DNA of 9,976 bases from JBGTHB01 sp041746415 (GTDB lineage Bacteria; Pseudomonadota; Gammaproteobacteria; Coxiellales; Coxiellaceae). The stretch covers positions 1 to 9,976 of the forward strand of contig JBGTHB010000046.1 of assembly GCA_041746415.1 (NCBI GenBank). Direction: 5' to 3'. Every line of letters begins with the position of its first letter. The first letter of the stretch is position 1. A model generated the notes under the pieces. It was given only the letters and a program-made list of their open reading frames with translations, did no database searches and had not been told where the DNA came from. Shown in pieces: positions 1 through 6,871 of this stretch. Position numbers and translations under genes: made by a program.

Positions 1-138
1 ACGTAACGCATGTTTTTCACTATAAAAAACGTAATGTACCTGATCCGATGCGGCGTTCATTTTAGCAAGATTTGCATCAATACTGCCAACTTTACCGAGC
101 AACTCATCAGGAGGCTTCTGGTTTTTTCTTGGTCGCCA
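1..138 (-). pseudogene. Frameshifted coding remnant entering from the left edge
   Basis: On the minus strand an ATG at 138 opens MATKKKPEAS and then stops at TGA. If one A is removed from the run of six A's just after the start, the frame stays open to the window edge and reads MATKKNQKPPDELLGKVGSI followed by DANLAKMNAASDQVHYVFYS, with natural-looking composition. I therefore read it as the 5' end of a gene with a one-base slippage insertion in a homopolymer. No Shine-Dalgarno sequence stands out upstream. I do not recognise the protein. It could also be a chance open frame, since only about 45 codons are visible. Confidence 0.3.
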
Positions 139-337
139 TAACAAAGACAACTTAAAGAAAAATAGTTAGCTAACTGCATCTAAACAGCCTGAAGTGTCAC
201 AAAAGTGCAGTATTTCAGGGTGGAAAATACGGCTGTAACTAACTGACTTTAAACAACATGAAAGTGCACGAACTGCAAGAAGTGTTTGAGGTATTTTGCC
301 ATATAAAACAAAAAGTTGCATTTTTGTATGCTCCTAT
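139..337. other. Stretch without a supported gene, left of the tRNA fragment
   Basis: About 200 bases with no convincing gene. A weak inverted repeat CCTGAA...TTCAGG (188-193 and 214-219) encloses a smaller CAC-AAAA-GTG arm. A 33-codon ATG frame (258-359) runs into the tRNA remnant, but it has no ribosome binding site and no recognisable product. If 338 is an integration junction, this stretch would be the end of the integrated element. Confidence 0.3.
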
Positions 338-394
338 CTTAAAATCCCTCGAGAAGTAATTCTCGTGCCGGTTCGACTCCGGCCCCGGGCACCA
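338..394 (+). tRNA. 3' half of tRNA-Leu(UAA), integration footprint
   Basis: The order and pairing match the 3' half of a class II leucine tRNA. There is an anticodon loop CTTAAAA (338-344) with anticodon TAA, and the 3' side of the anticodon stem TCCCT. A long variable arm follows, CGAGAA-GTAA-TTCTCG (350-365). The T arm is GCCGG-TTCGACT-CCGGC (367-383), then acceptor strand CCCGGGC, discriminator A and encoded CCA (392-394). The bases before 338 do not supply the matching GGG anticodon strand, D arm or 5' acceptor, so the gene is cut exactly at the anticodon loop. Tyrosine integrases commonly cross over in tRNA anticodon or T loops and leave such a 3' copy at the far end of the inserted element. 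It cannot make a working tRNA. Confidence 0.85.
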
Positions 395-418
395 AGTACT
401 GCATAAGATTCATGATTT

Positions 419-466
419 GCTCGTGCCCCTGTACGCGCAGCGTACGTAAGGGTACCCCGGGCACCA
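419..466 (+). repeat. Structured repeat with tRNA-Leu 3' end, copy 1
   Basis: CTCGTGCC and CCCCGGGCACCA, both also present in the tRNA-Leu remnant just upstream, bracket a different insert. GTGCCC (423-428) can pair with GGGCAC (459-464), and inside lies a perfect hairpin GTACGC-GCA-GCGTAC (431-445). A degenerate second copy follows at 535-574. It could be an older integration footprint with a rearranged T arm, or a small mobile hairpin element that targets tRNA ends. Confidence 0.55.
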
Positions 467-491
467 AGATCTGCAGAGATAATAAATTTCT
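461..491 (+). repeat. Left copy of 31-bp direct repeat flanking the cargo block
   Basis: GCACCAAGATCTGCA followed by GAGATAATAAATTTC recurs at 3473-3503 with about 28 of 31 bases the same. A weaker relative directly follows the tRNA CCA at 391. The left copy overlaps the tRNA-like CACCA end, so it looks like an attachment-site core. The pair brackets about 3 kb containing the SIR2-like, membrane-protein and VOC-GNAT genes. Confidence 0.55.
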
Positions 492-534
492 AAATAAGTA
501 AATCGGGCTATAAGTGAAGCCAAGTTGCTTGGGA

Positions 535-574
535 CGCTGTACGCGCAGTGTATATAAAGGTAGCCCGGGTACTA
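535..574 (+). repeat. Structured repeat with tRNA-like end, copy 2
   Basis: CTGTACGCGCAGTGTATATA then AAGGTAGCCCGGGTACTA repeats the 429-466 sequence with several substitutions, and its final CTA stands where the tRNA has CCA. A separate hairpin CCAAG-TTG-CTTGG (520-532) lies just before it. The open frame on the opposite strand (508-786) covers this repeat and is not supported as a gene. Confidence 0.5.
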
Positions 575-696
575 TACTTAATCTTTACAATTGCGAAGAA
601 CGTAATGACACGGTAATCCAGCTCTAACCTCTTGTTTTTTAAAAATTTGACCAAATACAGTTTGTGTTGATCTAGCAAAATTGAAATGGAGAGGTT

Positions 697-1515
697 GTGA
701 AAGAAGAGTCTGTTCAAGCTGTAGCTCTTATTGGGGCAGGCTATTCTAAAAATTTCGGGTACCCACTGACAAAAGATCTGAATCAATTTTTACGGAAAAG
801 ATTAGAGGGGTAGACTAAAAATGGGTTTTTACCTGAAGAAGTTGCTAATAAATTTATAAGATTGGCTGATAGTTATTTTAAGTTGGGTAAAAGTTTTGAA
901 GATCTTTATAGTGAGATTTTTCATCAAAATTATTTTCATGGTTTTAAAAAATATTTACCTAATATCAGGTGGTGTCTTCTAAGAAGCATACCTGATGCTC
1001 TTGAGTCTCCATTAATACGACAAGAAATATATCATCCTATTAAAAAAGTACTGCAAAAAATTATAGGTTTAAAAGGTTTAATTTTTTCTTTAAATCTTGA
1101 TCTTTTGATTGAATCACAGTTTATGACTGTGAAAAATAGAGAGTTGTTTTATTTTATGGAAGATCTCTATTTCGATTCTGGATTGGTTTCTAAGTTTATT
1201 CTTCAATTGCAGCGCCGCGAACTACCTTCGCAGATGCATATAAAAAAACTTTGTGAGAATGGCATTCAAATACCTAATTCCTCAGTTTTAGTTAAGTTAC
1301 ATGGTAGTTTGGGCTGGTTTTTTCCAAGAGAGAGTTTAGAGCATGGTGCTATAAGTAGTGTGAAAAGAGAGTATGACAATGTGGCAATTTGGGGCACTGA
1401 TGATAAAAGCAAAAGGATGGAAAAATTTAGGCAAGACTGCCTTCATTGGAGTTGTAAAATCCCAGTTATTGCAAAGAGATTTTTTGTGTTTGATAATGTC
1501 TGTGGCATGCAATAG
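697..1515 (+). pseudogene. SIR2-like (NAD-binding) protein, broken by in-frame TAG
   Basis: A GTG start at 697 has GGAG (688-691) five bases upstream. The frame opens with ALIGAGYSKNFGYPL, which matches the glycine-rich GAGxSxxxGxP nucleotide loop of prokaryotic SIR2-like domains. A TAG at 811-813 (codon 39) interrupts it, and the same frame then runs to a second TAG at 1513. The later part holds IFSLNLDLLIE (the N-x-D motif of the family) and VKLHGSLGWF (the conserved KLHGS with catalytic histidine). Several families with this domain are antiphage NAD-depleting enzymes. The product ends soon after KIPVIA, without the conserved C-terminal strand that such proteins usually have, so it also looks 3'-truncated. 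A fragment could start at TTG 862 but would lack the NAD loop. The domain call is fairly strong; the defence role is inference from family and setting. Confidence 0.7.
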
Positions 1516-1542
1516 CTAGATACAAGAGTGTGTGGTGTGAAT

Positions 1543-2397
1543 ATGTCTTTATTTGATAGATTCGATAAACGATCCTTCCCGGAAATGATTTATTTTATAC
1601 AAATTGTTACAGTTACTGGGCGGTTTGTTTTTTTCTTGTTTTATTGGGCGGCAACTGACGGAAAGTTGAGACGCTTGGAAAGCGCAGAAAGTAGCTTATC
1701 AAATTATCAAATTCCGCCTGGAGAGATCGACACAGTGAGCGATTTTTATAAGCTTTTTCAATTTACACTTGATGGAAGATTAAAGTACCTTGTGCCATTA
1801 CTTACTCTGTCTGTGATTTCACTTGTGGCATTTATTGCCTTTAATATAATAATTCTGACACCTACTTGTAACTATGTAGGTATTTCTGATGTTAGAAAAA
1901 AAATTGTAGGCTGTTTTAATCCGGACGAGGACGATCAAATTAGATTGTGGCGACCGAATAATTCTTTTTCAGAAGTAAAGGCACGACTTGGGCGATTTTT
2001 ACTAATGACACCTGTGTTTTTATTTAGTGTAAGTGTTTCAGTTTTAGCAGCCATGTTGTCATTATATGCAGCGCCTATAAATAAAGATCATGTTTTGAAT
2101 TCACTATCTGCTTTTTCGCTCTGCAGTGATAACGCATTACCCTATGAGTGTGGATCTATTCTTGCTAACGACTATCCGACACCATTTAATATGACGATAT
2201 GCCAGCCATTTGCAGCAGCTTATTGTGAAAATGAGGTTGGGTTTAATATGGTGACTGCAATTATTAGTGCCATTATAGAGGGAGTGACTGCCACAACAGT
2301 GGGGCTTTCTTTAGTTTATTTTGCCTATGCAGCTTGTAAAAGCTGGGTATCAAGCCAGAGGCAAGATGTCGGTGGCTACCAAGCTGCTGTTTTATGA
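1543..2397 (+). CDS. Four-helix membrane protein of unknown function
   Basis: A 284-residue protein from ATG 1543; GTG 1528 in the same frame would add five residues. I prefer the ATG because GGTG (1534-1537) lies five bases upstream, although the site is weak. Hydrophobic segments lie at about residues 16-37, 83-105, 152-177 and 236-264. The long loop between helices 3 and 4 carries four cysteines (194, 203, 220, 228) and probably faces the periplasm, where disulfides could form. A polar loop rich in Asp, Glu and Arg (about 115-150) lies between helices 2 and 3. I recognise no family. The gene starts 27 bases after the SIR2-like stop and in the same frame, so the two may be co-transcribed or may derive from one fused gene. 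It ends with TGA. Confidence 0.65.
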   Translation: MSLFDRFDKRSFPEMIYFIQIVTVTGRFVFFLFYWAATDGKLRRLESAESSLSNYQIPPGEIDTVSDFYKLFQFTLDGRLKYLVPLLTLSVISLVAFIAFNIIILTPTCNYVGISDVRKKIVGCFNPDEDDQIRLWRPNNSFSEVKARLGRFLLMTPVFLFSVSVSVLAAMLSLYAAPINKDHVLNSLSAFSLCSDNALPYECGSILANDYPTPFNMTICQPFAAAYCENEVGFNMVTAIISAIIEGVTATTVGLSLVYFAYAACKSWVSSQRQDVGGYQAAVL

Positions 2398-2457
2398 CAG
2401 CAATGGTGTTTTCAGAAGAGAAATGTGTATTAGGTGTTGTGAGTTATTTAAACTATG

Positions 2458-2475
2458 CCTTATTTCTAAATAAGG
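2458..2475 (+). promoter_or_regulatory. Palindrome covering the VOC-GNAT ribosome binding site
   Basis: CCTTATTT-CT-AAATAAGG is an 8-bp perfect inverted repeat with a two-base centre. Its right arm contains the AAGG of the Shine-Dalgarno sequence AAGGG (2472-2476), five bases from ATG 2482. It could be an operator for a dimeric repressor, or an RNA hairpin that hides the ribosome binding site. No run of T follows, so it is not a typical terminator for the upstream gene. Confidence 0.4.
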
Positions 2476-2481
2476 GCGTTT

Positions 2482-3432
2482 ATGAATGTAAAAGGTATCC
2501 ATCACTGTGAAATTTTAGTAACGGATTTAGAACGCGCGCTGCATTTTTATAAGGAAACTCTAGGTTTAAATGAAATTCATAATCCAGCGACATTTTCAGG
2601 GTCTAGGTGGTTGCAACTTGGTAAGCAGCAACTGCATCTAACGTATCATCCAGGAGAGCATGCCAGTAACATAAGGCATTTTGCTATAGAAGTCGATAAT
2701 CTCGAAGAACACAAAAATCAACTAAAAAAATCATCTGTTACGATTCATGATGCTGTGTCTATCCCTGGTGTCAAACGATTTTTTATTTATGATCCATTTG
2801 GTAATCGTATAGAGTTTGTTGAGCTGGCCAATTGCATGTTAAATCAAAATGAACTCACTATGAATTTGGCGAAAGATATTTTCTTGAGTGGTGATCAAGT
2901 GGATTTAAAGCCGATGCGGACATCGCATCTGAATGGTCTTTATGCGGTGGGTAAAGAGTCTACGATTTGGCAATGGATGTCGCGGGATAAATTTTCATCA
3001 AAACAAGACGTTGAAAATTGGATTCAAGAAGCAATAAGTAAATATAACGAAATACCATTTACTATTTTTCATAAGACGGATCAAAAAATAATTGGTAATA
3101 CACGTTTTATTAATATTGATCCGAATAATAAATCGCTCGAGATTGGTTATAGCTGGCTGCACCCAGATTACTGGCATTCGGGTGTTAATGTAGAATGTAA
3201 ATATTTATTGCTCGACTATATTTTTGAAACACTCAAATACAATCGGGCGCAATTAAAAACAGATATTCGAAATATACGCTCTCAGAAGGCAATTGAAAAA
3301 CTAGGTGCAACTAAGGAAGGTGTATTGCGTTCAAATAGGATTATAAAAAACGGATACCGGCGTGATTGCGTTTATTACAGCATTCTGCTCGAAGAATGGC
3401 CCGCTATAAAGTCGCATTTAATAAATATATAA
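2482..3432 (+). CDS. VOC (glyoxalase/bleomycin-resistance) - GNAT acetyltransferase fusion
   Basis: A 316-residue two-domain protein. Residues 1-116 form one glyoxalase/fosfomycin-resistance type (VOC) unit: GIHHCEILVTDLERALHFY, NIRHFAIEV and YDPFGNRIEFVE. Likely metal ligands are H7 or H8, H66 and E111. Such domains usually pair into a metal site, so this one would act as a dimer. Residues 135-316 are a RimJ/RimL-type N-acetyltransferase, with IIGNTRFINIDP, SLEIGYSWLHPDYW (219-231), the CoA-binding-region stretch SGVNVECKYLLLDYIFE and RSQKAIEKLGATKEGVLR. Each half is close to the length of the stand-alone enzyme and key motifs are kept, so both may be active. Substrates cannot be read from the sequence; detoxification or drug inactivation is plausible. 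AAGGG at 2472-2476 supports the ATG, and the stop is TAA. Confidence 0.88.
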   Translation: MNVKGIHHCEILVTDLERALHFYKETLGLNEIHNPATFSGSRWLQLGKQQLHLTYHPGEHASNIRHFAIEVDNLEEHKNQLKKSSVTIHDAVSIPGVKRFFIYDPFGNRIEFVELANCMLNQNELTMNLAKDIFLSGDQVDLKPMRTSHLNGLYAVGKESTIWQWMSRDKFSSKQDVENWIQEAISKYNEIPFTIFHKTDQKIIGNTRFINIDPNNKSLEIGYSWLHPDYWHSGVNVECKYLLLDYIFETLKYNRAQLKTDIRNIRSQKAIEKLGATKEGVLRSNRIIKNGYRRDCVYYSILLEEWPAIKSHLINI

Positions 3433-3472
3433 ATGTGACGATCAAGGTATGATTTAGTAAAAGTGTCTTATT

Positions 3473-3503
3473 GCGCCAAGATCTGCATAGATAATACATT
3501 TCC
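3473..3503 (+). repeat. Right copy of 31-bp direct repeat flanking the cargo block
   Basis: GCGCCAAGATCTGCATAGAT followed by AATACATTTCC matches 461-491 with only about three differences, and in the same orientation. It lies in the gap between the VOC-GNAT gene and protein A. No gene is evident in 3433-3627 apart from this repeat. Confidence 0.55.
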
Positions 3504-3627
3504 CAATGTAAGCGAGGAGATAACCACATGTAGATAAATCCCCGCCTACCAAAGATCAAAAGTGCTTGGGAGTATCTCTACTATACAGTTACAGCAAAGT
3601 CTAAGTTAGCGCAGGTTTCTATAGACC

Positions 3628-4710
3628 CTATCGCGAAAAATAGCGCGCTACAACATTTTGAGTTTCTTCGTCTTCAAAAAAAGCATTTGGATTAAATTCG
3701 CTTCGCCATTGCCTCCATTCTAGTTTTAATTTAGTTGGGCAAAAAGCTCCACCTGGAGCAACGAGCTCACTACCATAATATTTTAAGAGCTGAGCCTCAG
3801 CAAAAGAAAATAACTTAGCCATAATCTTGGCTAGGGCATTACTGAATTTGGCGACTCCACCATTCGTATAAGTCATAGAGTCAGTCGAAATGACTGGCTT
3901 TAATAGCTCTAGTAAAGGCTCGTGTGCTAAGTGGTAATCTCTAGACTCTAGTGCCGTTTTAAGTGTTTCAATGTTGTTTTGATTTGCTTGCATACTTTGA
4001 GCATGCAATACGTTCCTAGCATAAAATAAAATAATAAAACATGTTAATGGAATTGGGGTGTAGAAGCTGGCAAGAAATCTGCTTTCCCAATTTAAATTCG
4101 TGTATGCTGCAAAAATTTCGGATAAGGTAAAACTCATAAAAGTGCTCAAAAATAAAAACACTGTCATCGTCATCGCTTTAGTGCTCATTACAGCATGGCA
4201 GCGCATATTCCTTTCAAGTTCCGAGAGCGTCTCAAGTATCGGCTCGCGCAGAAGATCAATTTTTATATTTATAGGCAATGAAGAAGCTTGAAAAATTTTA
4301 CTCGCCGCCCCTGTATCAGTGTCATTACCATCTTGCTCTTCGAGCATAAATAGAGCCGGGTCATGCTCGCCACGATTAACTACTTTTTTAAGTGCCACAA
4401 ACAAACCAGTGTGAGATAAAGCGTATTGGTTTTTATTAAGATGGCATGCCGCCAATAAATTTAGAATAGTTGCGGCATCACAGTATGTTGCGATCTCGAA
4501 AGCAGTACCAAAGTTTGCAAAAATATCTGCAGCCCGCCTGGATGAGAAAATAGATCTATCTCTGACTACACGTCTTTGAGCCTCCATTTCATCGACGGCT
4601 TGATCATTGTTAACCCCTGAGGATAACGTACCGTAATCCCTTAATAATGGCTCCCTACCTTCCTGACTTGAGCGGAGTAAATTACTTCGATATGAATGAG
4701 TTGAACGCAT
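3628..4710 (-). CDS. Protein A: F-box-like, two-helix membrane protein, candidate effector
   Basis: A 360-residue protein. The N-terminus has EPLLRDYGT (20-28). Residues 66-110 (FEIATYCDAATILNLL ... GLFVALKKV) resemble the F-box-like segment of proteins B and C, with a shared E-I-x-x-Y ... LNL core. Two hydrophobic helices (about 178-203 and 212-236) form a hairpin with a short loop. A helical, polar C-terminal half follows, and the protein ends DEETQNVVARYFSR, matching DPEVQKVTEQYFSKFR of protein C. It therefore belongs to the same family but is distant and lies on the opposite strand. Bacterial F-box proteins known from Legionella are secreted effectors that join host ubiquitin ligases; that role here is inference. 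The start ATG has only a weak GGGA about 11 bases upstream. The stop is TAG. Confidence 0.7.
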   Translation of the reverse strand: MRSTHSYRSNLLRSSQEGREPLLRDYGTLSSGVNNDQAVDEMEAQRRVVRDRSIFSSRRAADIFANFGTAFEIATYCDAATILNLLAACHLNKNQYALSHTGLFVALKKVVNRGEHDPALFMLEEQDGNDTDTGAASKIFQASSLPINIKIDLLREPILETLSELERNMRCHAVMSTKAMTMTVFLFLSTFMSFTLSEIFAAYTNLNWESRFLASFYTPIPLTCFIILFYARNVLHAQSMQANQNNIETLKTALESRDYHLAHEPLLELLKPVISTDSMTYTNGGVAKFSNALAKIMAKLFSFAEAQLLKYYGSELVAPGGAFCPTKLKLEWRQWRSEFNPNAFFEDEETQNVVARYFSR

Positions 4711-4804
4711 TTATTTATTATTCCCAATTATTTAGAGATGCTACCTTTACTTTATTATTTTCAATGATAATAGCTTAGCTCGTCCGCATCATAGCAACAG
4801 GAGC

Positions 4805-5318
4805 TTAATTGTTACTTAAATTCAGCAGTAATTTTTCAATATTTGGCAGCTCGGTTAAAATGGTGTTGAGGTAGGTCAAAGGCTCGATTTTATGGGCAAT
4901 GGCGGTTCGGATTAGGCTCATATGGGCACATAAAGCTTTAGCGCCTGGTATGGATGCGGCGAATAAGAAGCTCTTTCTTATGATGACAAAGGGCTTTATT
5001 TGTTGCTCAGTGAGGTTGTAGTCAATTTCCAATAAAATCACCTTTTTATCGGGCGGCCCGCCGCGAAAGCAATACACATAGGATTTTTTGTTGGGTAATC
5101 GCCAGACTCTTTTAACACTTGCAGGCTAGTCGCATCCATCGCTGCGATATCATAATCCACGATCTGATCTTTCATTAAATTAATCACGGGTTGAATTTTT
5201 GGCGCTAAATCAATGAGCCATTGCGCCATGGTGCGTCTTGAGATGTTAACGCCATAGCGTTGCTTAAACTGTTTTTCTAAATGATAAAGCGGTTGGCGAT
5301 CCACAAATTTACTGACCT
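4805..5318 (-). pseudogene. IS66 transposase remnant, frameshifted and internally deleted
   Basis: Read on the minus strand, the first part gives SKFVDRQPLYHLEKQFKQRY through MDATSLQVLKE (to about 5100). This is the middle of an IS66-type transposase, with the first catalytic aspartate in MDAT. Compared with the copy at 6872, one base is missing between 5100 and 5101. The frame then shifts to RLPNKKSYVYCFRGGPPDKK. After EIDYNLTEQQIKPF the text jumps to RKSFLFAASIPGAKAL and then a normal IS66 C-terminal tail ending at TAA (4805). The second catalytic Asp and the Glu, the N-terminal third and the accessory genes are all missing. The element cannot transpose. I see no terminal inverted repeats. 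Confidence 0.85.
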
Positions 5319-5334
5319 TTACAATCGCGAACTA

Positions 5335-5422
5335 AACCAAATCAATTTATGCCTACAAAAATGCAATCTATTGACACTCCATTAAGCCAAAGCTCTTAAA
5401 AATGAGCATCGTCGATTTGGTT
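5335..5422 (+). promoter_or_regulatory. Conserved leader of gene B with long-range inverted repeat
   Basis: AACCAAATC (5335-5343) and GATTTGGTT (5414-5422) are exact inverted repeats, with a smaller GCTC...GAGC arm (5392-5407) between them. Both arms are conserved in the unit 2 leader (7155-7243). AT-rich sequence that could hold a promoter follows up to ATG 5495. The gene C leader has about 11 extra bases directly after the right arm (after GGTTAC). A regulatory RNA structure or a protein site is possible. Confidence 0.35.
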
Positions 5423-5494
5423 ACGCAACCCCTAATATTAGTTTAATTATTTAAAGCTACCATGAACAGATAATTTAGAAGCAGAGGTAGATTT

Positions 5495-6808
5495 ATGCGT
5501 GGATTATTTAGTGACATTAACTCAAGCGAACAAAGTGGTCTTTACGCTCCATTAATTTCACCAAATTAGCAGCGCGCCGCATATGGCGCTACTGACGAAC
5601 AAAAAGTTACCCCTGAAAGTTCTTATCCACCTACGCCAAAATTCACGCTCCGGGACCTGACTGGCACAAAACATGGCCCATCAGAAATTATAATTCCTTA
5701 TCTTAACTTCACCGACTTACTAAATTTATGCCGTGCTCTTGCGCCTCTTCCACTAAAATCATTGCATGGATTATCTGTTGAGTTGATTTGGAAGCAATTG
5801 CAGCTAAAAGCTAACGCAATTTTAGGCACGGAAAATAGTGCGGTAGCTTTGTGCTCAGCAGAAGTATTCGACTCGCTTAACAAGGCATTTTTATTAGCTG
5901 AATTGAATAAAAAATTAATTTACTTAACAGAAAAAACTCCAGCAAATAAACATATTCGTCACTACGTTCCGATACTTGGTTTTCTTGCTGTTGCGTTAGT
6001 GTTATCTATCTTGAGTATCTTGAATATCTTGAATGCCTCAAATATTATCTATACATCTATTCTGTGGTCATCCCTTGGCTTATCAATAAGTTCTACATGT
6101 ATACTCAACTTTCGGTATGAATTAAGAAAAAAACTTATTCTTAAAATATGTTCCGCAAAGGATGTATTAACAAGCAATGATTCGTTTGCAGTAGCGTTGA
6201 ACAGAATTGCTCCTCTCTTGTTAGAGCTCAATATGAATTATTACCAAAATCTAAAAGATTATTGTCTGCAGCTAACACAAGCGTTAACCGAAAAAATTAA
6301 TTTGATTCGTGAACAAGCGACAGTAAAAGCACAAACGCAACAAAGAGAATGCAAACCCGATGTGATAATTGAAATAAGACCAAATCGCTCTTATTACGCT
6401 AATGAAATTGTGTCTTCAATCCTGCAACCGTATTTGACCACGCTAATACTCTTTAACCAAAAATCTTCAGCCGTCATTTCGCCATTGTTGGAACAGCTTA
6501 TTCACTCTACTAAAAAATTATTGGATCGGCCCTGGTTTGACTTAGCCCAAAACGAATTCTGTAATTCGTTGGCAGCCGCGCTTAATAAAATTCCAAATAC
6601 CCCAACTCCAGTTTTTCAAAACCACGCCTTATCAACGACTTTTCCCGTAACCACAACACCACTGAGACATGTTGCTGACCCGACAAGAAATTTAGCACCA
6701 TTGGATGTGTCTGAAGAAAAAATTAATCGGCTATGCGAAGATCCTGAAGTTCAAGAGGTCACTGAAAAATATTTTAGTAAGTACCGTTTTTCTGCAGCCG
6801 CAGGTTAA
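5495..6808 (+). pseudogene. Protein B: paralogue of C, interrupted by in-frame TAG
   Basis: ATG 5495 (AGAGG upstream, as for gene C) opens MRGLFSDINSSEQSGLYAPL, then TAG at 5567-5569 (codon 25). The aligned residue in protein C is Gln (CAG), so one C-to-T change explains the stop. The rest is open to TAA at 6808 without a shift. It keeps the F-box-like segment SEIIIPYLNFTDLLNLC ... LIWKQL, two hydrophobic helices (about 5960-6030 and 6045-6120), the helical domain and the PEVQEVTEKYFSKYR end. Residues from about 126 to 247 are unrelated to protein C although the flanks are almost identical. Reinitiation downstream (for example TTG 5762) would lose half of the F-box-like part. It is probably inactive unless the TAG is read through. 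Confidence 0.75.
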
Positions 6809-6871
6809 TTTTAGTCTGTGCTCTGTATAAGCATAGCGCTCATTACCTAGGAACTTCCCGAATGCGCAATA

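Larger units (their letters stand above)
5053..6871. repeat. Tandem duplication, unit 1 (IS66 piece + leader + gene B + tail)
   Basis: This segment and 6872-8745 share an IS66 piece (about 97% alike), a leader, both ends of the gene and a 63-base tail (one difference). Unit 1 begins inside the longer IS66 remnant at GCGGCCCGCC (5053), and its tail ends at GCGCAATA (6871). Direct joining to the second GCGGCCCGCC fixes the duplication boundary. Confidence 0.85.

Noticed and set aside
258..359. 33-codon ATG frame running into the tRNA remnant
   Set aside because: No ribosome binding site, no recognisable product, and its end is set by the tRNA variable arm.
583..597. CTTTACAATTGCGAA, 14 of 15 bases like 5317-5331 and 7137-7151
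   Set aside because: In the later copies this is IS66 coding sequence and leader; with only 15 bases shared, a common origin cannot be shown.
508..786. 92-codon open frame on the minus strand
   Set aside because: It covers the tRNA-like repeat and the start of the SIR2-like gene on the other strand; no ribosome binding site and no recognisable domain.
4100..4291. 63-codon frame on the plus strand inside protein A
   Set aside because: Mirror of the membrane hairpin region of A; the minus-strand gene is much longer and has family support.
5392..5407. GCTC...GAGC hairpin as a terminator
   Set aside because: Only four base pairs, no T run after it, and it lies inside the leader of gene B.
6049..6231. 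60-codon minus-strand frame inside gene B, and similar ones at 5698-5883 and 7530-7736
   Set aside because: Shadows of the B and C coding frames; the last two mirror each other only because B and C are duplicates.
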